Part shown: piece after piece, positions 1-6,229 of the stretch
How the letters are laid out: each line of letters starts with the position of its first letter
How positions within the stretch are numbered: the first letter of the stretch is position 1
NCBI GenBank assembly: GCA_002502045.1
Contig: DAPE01000013.1
Location: forward strand, 1-21,562
Direction of reading: 5' to 3'
Source: Candidatus Parvarchaeota archaeon UBA573
GTDB taxonomy: Archaea; Nanobdellota; Nanobdellia; Parvarchaeales; Parvarchaeaceae
DNA length: 21,562 bases
Made by a program: the position numbers and the translations under genes
The notes under the pieces: generated by a model
Databases searched by the model: none
What the model saw: only the letters and a program-made list of their open reading frames with translations
What the model was told of the DNA's origin: nothing

Positions 1-6
1 TATATT

Positions 7-315
7 TTACTGCGACTTTTTTAAGCTATCCTGCATGCTCTGCAGTTTATTGGTTAATTCGTCTATTGATTTAGAGGAGGATTTCAGCCTAAAATCTATT
101 ATCTCAGATTTGTCTTTAAGGTCCTTAAGTATCTCATTCTTATCTTTTTTTATCAGTATCTGCCCTGATAATTGGAACAAATCCATCCCATCTTTGGTTT
201 TTTCAACCTCTTCTATTGTTCTTTTAAGCTCATTATATTGCAGTTGCATTGTCTGCTTCTGTGTGGTCTCAACCTGCAAACGCTGTCTAAGTTCCTCAAA
301 TTCTTCTTCATTCAT
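7..315 (-). CDS. pfdB: Prefoldin beta subunit
   Basis: Encodes a 102-residue protein matching archaeal prefoldin beta, the cytosolic holdase that passes unfolded proteins to the thermosome. The sequence is almost wholly heptad-like helix: an N-terminal coiled coil (about residues 1-45), a central segment with LFQLSGQILIKKDKNEILKDL-like hairpin character (about 46-66), and a C-terminal coiled coil (about 67-102). This is the expected beta-subunit layout, though at 102 residues it is slightly short for a family usually near 115-120. Its ATG overlaps the end of the Pcc1 gene by 8 bases, so translation is probably coupled. Prefoldin beta next to Pcc1, rpoP and eL43 is a recurrent archaeal order, which strengthens both this call and the Pcc1 call. 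Confidence 0.9.
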   Translation of the reverse strand: MNEEEFEELRQRLQVETTQKQTMQLQYNELKRTIEEVEKTKDGMDLFQLSGQILIKKDKNEILKDLKDKSEIIDFRLKSSSKSIDELTNKLQSMQDSLKKSQ

Positions 316-556
316 ATTTATTTACTGTCTCCAACATCTTTATTGACTGTATTATACTATTATTTACAGCAAGTAATATATTAAAATCATTTGCTTTTAT
401 ACTTATATTTATTCCATCTGCTAACATTTTTATCTTTGTTTTTACCCTCTTATCGGAAGTTTCATTGTAGGATAAAGCCGTAAATAGATTATTTAAGAAA
501 TTTTTATCGGGTTTTAGTTTTATGGTAACACTGTACAGATTACCTTGCTTTAACAT
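308..556 (-). CDS. pcc1: KEOPS complex subunit Pcc1
   Basis: An 82-residue protein matching Pcc1, the small dimerisation subunit of KEOPS, which helps make the universal t6A37 modification of ANN-decoding tRNAs. Seen: an N-terminal beta strand segment, a central strand rich in alternating hydrophobics (KIKMLADGINISIKAND, about residues 39-55), and a C-terminal helix with an asparagine-serine pair (AVNNSIIQSIKMLETV, about 61-76), typical of the family's closing helix. The usual arginine of the family's LRA..NS motif is not evident; here it reads LLAVNNS. The start codon lies inside the 3' end of rpoP (17-base overlap in another frame), and the stop overlaps the prefoldin start. Position in the rpoP-pfdB cluster is strong support, since sequence alone is weak for so small a family. 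Confidence 0.8.
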   Translation of the reverse strand: MLKQGNLYSVTIKLKPDKNFLNNLFTALSYNETSDKRVKTKIKMLADGINISIKANDFNILLAVNNSIIQSIKMLETVNKYE

Positions 557-680
557 TGTGTCCGCCTTCTGGTTTCTTCTTTATTAAAATTCTTCCACCG
601 CAATAAGTGCACCTAACTACATCACCTATCTCAGAAGAGTCTATAGTTGCACCACAATTAAAACACTTATATTTTGACAT
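540..680 (-). CDS. rpoP: DNA-directed RNA polymerase subunit P (Rpo12)
   Basis: A 46-residue zinc-ribbon protein, found by reading the minus strand between eL43 and Pcc1. It begins MSKYKCFNCGATID and ends GGHNVKAR. It has one CxxC knuckle near residues 6-9 and a second, CTYCGGRILIKK, near 25-36. The second knuckle and the basic tail ending in KAR are hallmarks of Rpo12/RpoP, homologue of eukaryotic Rpb12, which helps assemble the Rpo3-Rpo10-Rpo11 platform. The start is one base after the eL43 stop. The Shine-Dalgarno sequence GGTGAT (about 686-691) lies across the end of eL43 and leaves suitable spacing to the ATG. The 3' end overlaps pcc1 by 17 bases. Length is normal for the family. I am very sure of this gene. 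Confidence 0.95.
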   Translation of the reverse strand: MSKYKCFNCGATIDSSEIGDVVRCTYCGGRILIKKKPEGGHNVKAR

Positions 681-681
681 T

Positions 682-876
682 TTATATCACCTTTGAACTT
701 AAACTGTAAGCATTATCAGCAATTACAAGGCCGCAATGCTTGCATTTCCATATGCCTGCAGACTTCCTTCTTATAGAAAGTTTCTTACATCTTGGACAAG
801 GATATTTTTCAGATCTAAGCTGCTTGATAGCATCAATCCTTTTTCTAACTCCTACACCGTATTTTGCTGTTCTCAT
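682..876 (-). CDS. rpl37ae: 50S ribosomal protein eL43 (L37Ae)
   Basis: A 64-residue zinc-ribbon ribosomal protein of the large subunit. It opens with MRTAKYGVGVRKR, matching the family's conserved TxxxGxxGRYGxRxR-type start. Two zinc knuckles follow, CPRC (about residues 27-30) and CKHC (about 45-48), separated by the expected SIRRKSAGIWKC stretch. It is shorter than most eL43 proteins (usually 70-90), missing part of the N-terminal and C-terminal ends. First gene of the operon eL43-rpoP-pcc1-pfdB. The ATG is preceded by GGATGAG, a Shine-Dalgarno sequence; another ATG seven bases further upstream is out of frame. A TATA-like TTTAAATA sits at 901-908 on this strand, in the divergent region shared with the gene starting at 957. 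Confidence 0.93.
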   Translation of the reverse strand: MRTAKYGVGVRKRIDAIKQLRSEKYPCPRCKKLSIRRKSAGIWKCKHCGLVIADNAYSLSSKVI

Positions 877-956
877 ATCTCATCCTTTATTACTTTTTTA
901 TATTTAAAGCTTAGTTTATTATATTATAATGGTATAAAACCAAATATAAGGCAATT
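877..956. promoter_or_regulatory. Divergent promoter region, eL43 operon and membrane wHTH gene
   Basis: An 80-base AT-rich gap between divergent genes. On the minus strand TTTAAATA (901-908) lies about 28 bases before the eL43 ATG. On the plus strand the TATA-like stretch TTATTATATTATAAT (916-930) lies about 30 bases before the ATG at 957, and a weak AAGG (948-951) precedes that start. Transcription start sites are inferred, not seen. Confidence 0.5.
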
Positions 957-1928
957 ATGAAAATAAATATGTTTAAATCGATGATTTTGGTGATTGTTAT
1001 ATTGCTGTTTTTGTCGATGGTTGGCAAATCTGCGGCAATGCCTTATTCCCAGGTAGAGATATACAGCAATGTTACTCAAACCTCCAATTTTTATTCTTAT
1101 TCTACAGTAAACTACACATTAACATTATACAATTCTTCAAGTTCAAACTTTAATTTAAGTCTGCCTTCAAACATAAAAAACCTAACGAGTTTAAATAATT
1201 TAAAAGTATATCCTTCAACAGACTGCCATACTTTCTCAGTATTAAATAGCTGCATATTAGTAGAGGTGGAAAATGTAAAAAACGGTGTGCCTATAACCCT
1301 ACATTATGATTACTATCAAAATTACAGTTCTGTGAATGGTTCGTTCAATTCAACAATATATTTTCTACCGTCGAGTTTTACTCGCTCTTTGACAGTAAAG
1401 ATGCTCCTGCCGAGCAAAGCGTACATACCAACTGGTGCTTATGATGTTCCAACTTCTATAATAACACCTATCGGCAATCATTTTCAGGTCTCTTGGAGTT
1501 TAATAAACCAGAGTTATCCAAATATTACTGGTTATTACATCGACCTGCCTTTTGAGATAGAATATAACTTAAAATTAGTAAGTAAAAAACCTTCAAACAC
1601 AAATTATTATTTAGATTATATTATTCCCATAATAATATTTTACGTAGTTATAATGGGCTGGTACTTTTACCATAAAAAACCCAAAAAAAGTCCTTTGAAA
1701 AAAACAAAGAAAAGAGAAAATAAAAAATTTGCTATAAATTTATTGAACCATGACGAGAAACTAGTTCTCTCTGCAGTGGATAGAAAAGGTTTTACATATC
1801 AAGCAGACATAATAAAAAAGACTGGCTTTTCTAAGATAAAAGTAAGCAAGATTTTATCAAAGTTAACAAACTATAAGCTATTAAAGATAAAACAGGAAGG
1901 AAGAGTGAATAAAGTAAAAAGGCTTTGA
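957..1928 (+). CDS. Membrane-anchored winged-helix protein with large outer domain
   Basis: A 323-residue protein with four recognisable parts: a signal peptide or N-terminal membrane segment (residues 1-27, hydrophobic core MILVIVILLFLSMV); an outer domain (about 28-215) dense in N-x-S/T sequons and predicted beta strands, with one cysteine pair (C90, C99); a transmembrane helix (about 221-238); and a cytoplasmic tail with a lysine-rich linker (239-260) and a winged helix-turn-helix (about 262-323, with the recognition segment TGFSKIKVSKILSKLTNYKL). Archaea have many membrane wHTH proteins of this plan, thought to link an outside signal to transcription, but ligand and targets are unknown here. 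No enzyme motif is visible in the outer domain. The stop overlaps or abuts the start of the Hjc gene, so the two are probably cotranscribed. Confidence 0.75.
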   Translation: MKINMFKSMILVIVILLFLSMVGKSAAMPYSQVEIYSNVTQTSNFYSYSTVNYTLTLYNSSSSNFNLSLPSNIKNLTSLNNLKVYPSTDCHTFSVLNSCILVEVENVKNGVPITLHYDYYQNYSSVNGSFNSTIYFLPSSFTRSLTVKMLLPSKAYIPTGAYDVPTSIITPIGNHFQVSWSLINQSYPNITGYYIDLPFEIEYNLKLVSKKPSNTNYYLDYIIPIIIFYVVIMGWYFYHKKPKKSPLKKTKKRENKKFAINLLNHDEKLVLSAVDRKGFTYQADIIKKTGFSKIKVSKILSKLTNYKLLKIKQEGRVNKVKRL

Positions 1929-1930
1929 TT

Positions 1931-2263
1931 ATGTTCAACAAAATGAAAGGATACCGTGCTGAAAGAAACGTAAAGCTTAGTTTTATAAAAAGAGGGTGGA
2001 AAGTAGTAAGAGCAGGCGGCAGCTTGGGTGAATACGATATAATAGCATTCAAAAATGGAAAGTGCATCTTCTTACAGATAAAATCTACAAATAAGCGCAA
2101 ATTTTATTATTATGGTTACATGGAAAAGGATTATGCTGGATTTCCTTTTAAGCTTGTTGTACATTTCAGAAGGGGAAGGACAGTAGTGGTTGCTCCGCAA
2201 AAGATTGTTTCAGAAAATGACGGAGAAGATATAGACTCTTTTATTGAAAAATATGGCAGTTAA
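1931..2263 (+). CDS. hjc: Holliday junction resolvase, Hjc type
   Basis: A 110-residue PD-(D/E)xK nuclease matching archaeal Hjc, which cuts four-way DNA junctions in recombination and fork restart. Numbered from the ATG at 1931, visible active-site positions are E11 (KGYRAERN), D36 (GGSLGEYDIIAF) and K51. The usual ExK pair reads Q49-I-K51 (IFLQIKST), a QxK variant seen in some nucleases of this superfamily. The GGSxGxxD and C-terminal strand-helix layout fit Hjc, and length is close to the family norm. Start: ATG at 1931 is preferred; an in-frame TTG at 1925 would add two residues and overlap the upstream stop by 3 bases. No strong Shine-Dalgarno sequence precedes either, so coupling to the upstream gene is likely. 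Confidence 0.88.
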   Translation: MFNKMKGYRAERNVKLSFIKRGWKVVRAGGSLGEYDIIAFKNGKCIFLQIKSTNKRKFYYYGYMEKDYAGFPFKLVVHFRRGRTVVVAPQKIVSENDGEDIDSFIEKYGS

Positions 2264-2303
2264 CTGTTTCCAATAGTTTCTAGTAAATACTTTAATACAA
2301 TTA

Positions 2304-2377
2304 TTATTAGAAAAGAGTATGAGTTTTTTTATTAGAAGGCAGTTTTTGCATACTCGGACTCAAAAACTGCTTTTATT
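2304..2377 (+). terminator. Structured intergenic element, probable terminator hairpin
   Basis: Between the convergent hjc and Sec61-beta genes. A perfect 10-base inverted repeat GCAGTTTTTG (2339-2348) / CAAAAACTGC (2361-2370) frames a 12-base loop and is followed by a T-rich run, so it looks like a terminator for hjc. Part of the loop, CATACTC (2349-2355), is complementary to GAGTATG upstream (2315-2321), an ABA'B' order that would allow a pseudoknot. A 9-base direct repeat TTATTAGAA occurs at 2304-2312 and 2329-2337. Confidence 0.5.
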
Positions 2378-2380
2378 TTT

Positions 2381-2545
2381 TTAACCAAAAACAGCTTTTA
2401 TTCCAACTACAACTATAACTAAAATTATACCCAGTATTATCACGGTTCTTGGCTTGATTGTTATTTTGCTTTTATAATCTGAGTAATACTGCACTAATCC
2501 TCCAAAGGAAGAAGGCATTCTTGTCTGTGCTTTTTTATTTAACAT
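2381..2545 (-). CDS. secG: Preprotein translocase subunit Sec61-beta (SecG)
   Basis: A 54-residue protein read on the minus strand, too short for most gene callers. It contains MPSSFGGLVQYYSDYKSK (about residues 10-27), close to the archaeal Sec61-beta consensus of a P-x-S-x-G-G-L motif and paired tyrosines, then a lysine-containing KITIKPRTV stretch, and one C-terminal transmembrane helix (about 35-49). This is the tail-anchored small subunit of the SecYE-beta channel in the cytoplasmic membrane. It starts 11 bases after the nitroreductase stop, on the same strand, and is probably cotranscribed; AGGTTA before the ATG is only a weak ribosome-binding site. Length and topology are normal for the family. 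Confidence 0.93.
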   Translation of the reverse strand: MLNKKAQTRMPSSFGGLVQYYSDYKSKITIKPRTVIILGIILVIVVVGIKAVFG

Positions 2546-2556
2546 ATTCTTATAAC

Positions 2557-3099
2557 CTATTCATTATTCTTATTAAACTTTTCTATGTGGACTATCCTGC
2601 TTAAGTCAACCTTTGGCGAAATTCTTTTTATTTCTACGTCGTCCCTTATGTAGCCTATTGGGATAATTCCTCTAACTTTATATTTCTCTGGTATACCTAG
2701 AAGGTTTTTTATCTCATCTTGTTGCAAAGTTGCTATCCATGCGCTCCCTAAATCATAGCTACTTGCCATCAACAATATATTCTCTATTGCCAGTGCAGCG
2801 TTTTCCACGCAGAATGTTTCGCTATCTTCTTGATCAAAGACTGCATCCATTTTTGACTTATCACAGATAACTACAACCATGAATGGTGCAGAGTCTATGT
2901 GAGGAGTAAGTGAAATCCTGCTTATTTCCTTTTTTGTGTTTGGATTTGTTACTATTATAAATTCATACTCTCTAATGCCACCCGCGGTTGGCGACTTTAC
3001 AGCTGCATCTATCAATTTTAGTACTACTTCTTCATTTACTTCCTTATCTATAAAAGAGTATACTGTCCTTCTCTTCGTTATTGCATCGTACACATCCAT
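2557..3099 (-). CDS. Nitroreductase-family FMN oxidoreductase
   Basis: A 180-residue protein of the nitroreductase family, dimeric FMN enzymes that reduce nitro compounds, quinones, flavins or other substrates with NAD(P)H. Seen: the N-terminal FMN-binding arginine motif (TKRRTVYSF, residues 9-17), the substrate/FMN loop AAVKSPTAGGIREYEF (about 32-47) in the place of the family's SAxNxQPW, the central helix AALAIENILLMASSYDLGSAWI (about 101-122) that packs in the dimer core, and the C-terminal IPIGY segment (about 146-150). Length is at the short end of the family. The substrate cannot be read from sequence. A TATA-like box at 3121-3131 is about 27 bases before the ATG, consistent with a leaderless message that may also carry Sec61-beta downstream. 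Confidence 0.85.
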   Translation of the reverse strand: MDVYDAITKRRTVYSFIDKEVNEEVVLKLIDAAVKSPTAGGIREYEFIIVTNPNTKKEISRISLTPHIDSAPFMVVVICDKSKMDAVFDQEDSETFCVENAALAIENILLMASSYDLGSAWIATLQQDEIKNLLGIPEKYKVRGIIPIGYIRDDVEIKRISPKVDLSRIVHIEKFNKNNE

Positions 3100-3120
3100 A
3101 AGTTTCTAAGCAATTATATG

Positions 3121-3131
3121 ATATATAAATA
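3121..3131 (-). promoter_or_regulatory. TATA-like box of the nitroreductase-secG unit
   Basis: Reads TATTTATATAT on the minus strand, centred 27 bases before the start codon at 3099. This spacing is typical of archaeal leaderless genes. Between this box and the eS27 stop (3132-3208) I see no gene and no strong hairpin. Confidence 0.55.
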
Positions 3132-3208
3132 TTACAATGATTTTATTTGTAATAAACTAAGCATTGAATTACTTGCAGTATACTCTAAAGAAAACCCTTA
3201 GCTACAAA

Positions 3209-3400
3209 TTAAGAATAGTTTTCTATTACTTCTGCCAGTATTTTGGCCTTTCCACCTGTTGGTTTAGCTAGAACTTCATTGCATACTAAACACTTGACTT
3301 CGGTTGAAGCTTTGGTAAATATGACCTGCTCATTTTTGCACTTATTGCACCTGACCTTTGAAAATTTGCCTTCTGAAGGCCTGAATATAATTTCTTCCAT
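3209..3400 (-). CDS. rps27e: 30S ribosomal protein eS27
   Basis: A 63-residue zinc-ribbon protein of the small ribosomal subunit. It has CNKC (about residues 18-21) and CLVC (about 37-40), with the intervening KNEQVIFTKASTEVKC and the following NEVLAKPTGGKAKI, which match the eS27 consensus, including the PTGGKA loop. Start codon is one base after the eL42 stop and is preceded by GGAGAT, a good Shine-Dalgarno sequence lying over the end of eL42. The eL42-eS27 pair is a conserved archaeal operon. In many archaea eIF2-alpha follows; here the strand is empty downstream until the nitroreductase promoter. Confidence 0.95.
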   Translation of the reverse strand: MEEIIFRPSEGKFSKVRCNKCKNEQVIFTKASTEVKCLVCNEVLAKPTGGKAKILAEVIENYS

Positions 3401-3401
3401 T

Positions 3402-3695
3402 TTATTTTATCTCCAATTTCTTTGCTTTCTTACCCCTCTTCTGGGTAGTCATTTTACCGCATTTTGTACATTTATATCTTAAGTCTATTCTTTTTGACTG
3501 CTTAATACCAAGTCTTTTTGCATGCTCAAACATTGGGTAAGGTGTGGAACCGTAACCATGCTCAAGATTCCATCCTTTCCTACGGCTACCTGCGGTCAAA
3601 GTTCCCCTCTGTCCGCCCTTAACTTGGACCACCTTTTGAAGAGTATGCTCTTTGCAGAATTTACAATATCTTCTGACTTGACTTGGCAATTTCAT
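3402..3695 (-). CDS. rpl44e: 50S ribosomal protein eL42 (L44e)
   Basis: A 97-residue protein matching eL42, a large-subunit protein near the tRNA E site. Seen: N-terminal basic start MKLPSQVRRYCKFCKEHT with the first CxxC (about residues 11-14), the conserved glycine/arginine stretch around GGQRGTLTAGSRRKGWN (about 27-43) with the TPYP motif further on, and a second zinc knuckle CTKCGK (about 76-81) followed by a lysine-rich tail. Length matches the family. A TATA-like GTTAAATACT at 3716-3725 lies about 25 bases before the ATG. First gene of the pair with eS27; divergent from the sedolisin gene. Confidence 0.96.
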   Translation of the reverse strand: MKLPSQVRRYCKFCKEHTLQKVVQVKGGQRGTLTAGSRRKGWNLEHGYGSTPYPMFEHAKRLGIKQSKRIDLRYKCTKCGKMTTQKRGKKAKKLEIK

Positions 3696-3715
3696 TTAGT
3701 TTCAATAAATAGCTT

Positions 3716-3765
3716 AGTATTTAACTTTTTCTATATCCAAAATTACTATAATTTTAAATTTATAT
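3716..3765. promoter_or_regulatory. Divergent promoters for eL42-eS27 and the sedolisin gene
   Basis: On the minus strand, GTTAAATACT (3716-3725) is 25 bases before the eL42 start. On the plus strand, TTTTAAATTTATAT (3752-3765) ends 16 bases before the sedolisin ATG and its first half is centred 26 bases before it. Neither gene has a Shine-Dalgarno sequence here, so both are probably leaderless. Confidence 0.55.
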
Positions 3766-3781
3766 GGTGTTTGATTAGACT

Positions 3782-6202
3782 ATGAAGAAACTAAGCTTAT
3801 TGATTGTTTTGGCAATATTTTTATTTTCAATTTCTATTGCCCATGCTTCAAAAGGAGTAAACCTGAATTTTCAAGAGATACCTCTGCAAAGTCAAACTTG
3901 CTCATATCTGTCGCCACAAAATATAAGAACCGCTTATGATGTTCTCCCATTGTATAATGATGGCGTAAATGGTAGTGGGCAGTCAGTTGCAATAGTTGTA
4001 GCATACGGTGATAAAAATATACAACAGGATGTAAATACATTTGATTCTCAGTACGGTTTAAGTCCGCTTACAAATGGCTCTAATCTGATAGTTGAACAGC
4101 CTTTTGGAAGCCCGAGCTCTGATCCGCAGAATTGGACTTATGAGACTGATTTAGATGTTGAAGTAGTACATTCGATTGCACCCGGTGCAAAAATTTACTT
4201 GATTGTAGCTCCGAATGATTCCTGGCTTTTCGAAACAGTAAACTATACGATTAATAATGTGCCAGTTGATACTATATCACTCAGCTGGGGCTCATCAGAA
4301 CTTGATTATAATCAACAGTCGATTGACTATGCTAATCAGATTTTTCAATACGCACAATCACAGGGAATAAATGTTTTCGTGGCAAGCGGCGACAGCGGTG
4401 CTTATAATGGATATAACACTTTAAATGTAAACTTCCCAGCTTCAAGCCCTAACGTTATAGCTGTTGGAGGAACAACACTTTCAATTTACTCAAATAGTAG
4501 TTATGAATCCGAGGTTGGATGGAATGGAAGCGGCGGAGGACAAAGCCAGTTCTTTTCAAGGCCAGCATTCCAGCCGGATATAAGTTCATCTCGTATGGTT
4601 CCAGATGTTTCATTCAACGCCGGAACCCCACTTTGTGTATACTCCGATTTAAACTGGGTTGGGCTTTATGGTACAAGCGCAGCTGCCCCATCGTGGGCTG
4701 CAGTAGATTCCTTAATAAATCAGAATGTCAAAGGGGATGAGGGCTACCTTGATAATCATTTATACAGCTTATACACAAGAGCAGGCAGTCTGGCTTTCCA
4801 CAATATAACAAGTGGCTGCAACGGAGCATACTGTGCAGATGGGGAATATAATGAAGTTACAGGATTAGGTTCTCCAAATGTTTATCCGCTCGTTGAATTG
4901 CTGTCTAATACAACCAATGAAATTTACTTTAGCGACCCTGTAAATGGGATATTTAGTATAAACGGCAAAAACTATACTAGTTCTGTGGCCCTAAAGCTGA
5001 CTTTTGGAGAGAAAGTAACGCTTACAGCTTATTCCCAGAACATTAATGGAAACTCAAAAAAAGTTTTTAATTCTTATTCTGGTATTGTAAATAGTGATAA
5101 CAGAACTGTTTCATTTTTTGTAAACATGTCTGGCACTGTAAATGTTAATTTTTCCCTTTACTACCTGATAAATGAATATAGTTATAATGGTGTAGACAAC
5201 AGCAGCAAATACATTGAGAATGGTAGCACCTTCACAATATCTGCTCAAAAACTAGAAAATTATTCTAATTACCAAGATGTGCTTATTGGATTTGATATAG
5301 ACAACGGGACTTTACTTCAGCATTCAGATTACTCTATAGAAGTTCTATCTCCTTTTAATGTAAGCTTTTTATGGAACAAAGATCCAAAAGTAACTTTTAA
5401 TTTCGTAAATGGAACCGCTGGTTTATATACAAATGTATCATATTACACGCATATCCCTTTATCTAAAAAAATCAAAGAAGAACACACATTGTTAAAGGAT
5501 GGAGGTTATATCTATTCTACAAATAATTCTAACTTTTATATAAGTGAAGTGCCACAGGTAATAAACGATAATCGATACGTTTCTATAAATTTGACTAAAT
5601 CATTTGAAAGCCGTATAAACATAAACTTTGTAAAAGAGTACAATTACACATTGAATTTTCTTTCAAAACAGAACAACACTATAAAACCTTCATCTTTCTA
5701 TATATCTTCTGAAAACCTGACTGAAAAATATAAGAGCGATTATGTGTGGGCCGCAAAGAATACACAAATCCTGATACAAAATGCCAGCTATGATGGAATA
5801 AACTTAGATGTAAACGAAACTTTACAGACTGACTCTCAAAATTACCTGAATGTTACACTGCCTGTTTCAAACATAAAATTAAAAATTTTAACAATATTGG
5901 GCATACCTGTTGTTGGAGCCAGTGTCTCTATAAAAATAGATAATGTATCTTTTGTAAATTCAACAAATATATTCGGTGGTGTTACATTCTTAAATGTCCC
6001 TCAAAAGTTATATAATGCGACAATAACTGCGTATAATTCAAAATTTTCTTTTCATAACCTAAATGGGCTTTCGAATACCCTTTCAATTACTGCAGGTTTG
6101 TATGAATTGTATATAATAGTTGGTATAATAATATTGATATTGGCAGTACTACTTGTAATAGAGCGCATAAGACGCAGAAAAAACGGAAGAAAACATAAAT
6201 AA
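3782..6202 (+). CDS. Membrane-anchored sedolisin (S53) peptidase
   Basis: An 806-residue protein: signal peptide (about 1-22), S53 sedolisin catalytic domain (about 40-375), a long beta-rich, N-glycosylation-sequon-rich extension (about 376-770) and a C-terminal transmembrane helix (about 773-794) with a basic tail. Catalytic residues are readable: E121 and D125 in YETDLDVEV, oxyanion aspartate D204 in ASGDSG, nucleophile S299 in YGTSAAAPSW. The calcium-loop region NITSGCNGAY...YNEVTGLGSPN is present. Sedolisins are serine-carboxyl endopeptidases usually active at acid pH, so an outward-facing acid protease is likely. Oddities: the family's N-terminal activation prodomain (about 180 residues) is absent, and both expected calcium aspartates read Asn (N341, N357). 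It may digest outside proteins or process surface proteins. It lies 27 bases before the secretion ATPase gene. Confidence 0.93.
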   Translation: MKKLSLLIVLAIFLFSISIAHASKGVNLNFQEIPLQSQTCSYLSPQNIRTAYDVLPLYNDGVNGSGQSVAIVVAYGDKNIQQDVNTFDSQYGLSPLTNGSNLIVEQPFGSPSSDPQNWTYETDLDVEVVHSIAPGAKIYLIVAPNDSWLFETVNYTINNVPVDTISLSWGSSELDYNQQSIDYANQIFQYAQSQGINVFVASGDSGAYNGYNTLNVNFPASSPNVIAVGGTTLSIYSNSSYESEVGWNGSGGGQSQFFSRPAFQPDISSSRMVPDVSFNAGTPLCVYSDLNWVGLYGTSAAAPSWAAVDSLINQNVKGDEGYLDNHLYSLYTRAGSLAFHNITSGCNGAYCADGEYNEVTGLGSPNVYPLVELLSNTTNEIYFSDPVNGIFSINGKNYTSSVALKLTFGEKVTLTAYSQNINGNSKKVFNSYSGIVNSDNRTVSFFVNMSGTVNVNFSLYYLINEYSYNGVDNSSKYIENGSTFTISAQKLENYSNYQDVLIGFDIDNGTLLQHSDYSIEVLSPFNVSFLWNKDPKVTFNFVNGTAGLYTNVSYYTHIPLSKKIKEEHTLLKDGGYIYSTNNSNFYISEVPQVINDNRYVSINLTKSFESRININFVKEYNYTLNFLSKQNNTIKPSSFYISSENLTEKYKSDYVWAAKNTQILIQNASYDGINLDVNETLQTDSQNYLNVTLPVSNIKLKILTILGIPVVGASVSIKIDNVSFVNSTNIFGGVTFLNVPQKLYNATITAYNSKFSFHNLNGLSNTLSITAGLYELYIIVGIIILILAVLLVIERIRRRKNGRKHK

Positions 6203-6208
6203 AAGCCT

Positions 6209-6216
6209 GGAGATGG
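6209..6216 (+). promoter_or_regulatory. Ribosome-binding site of the secretion ATPase gene
   Basis: GGAGATGG lies 13 bases before the ATG at 6230, in the 27-base gap after the sedolisin stop. It supports this start and translation from a shared message. Confidence 0.5.
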
Positions 6217-6229
6217 TATAATATTAATA

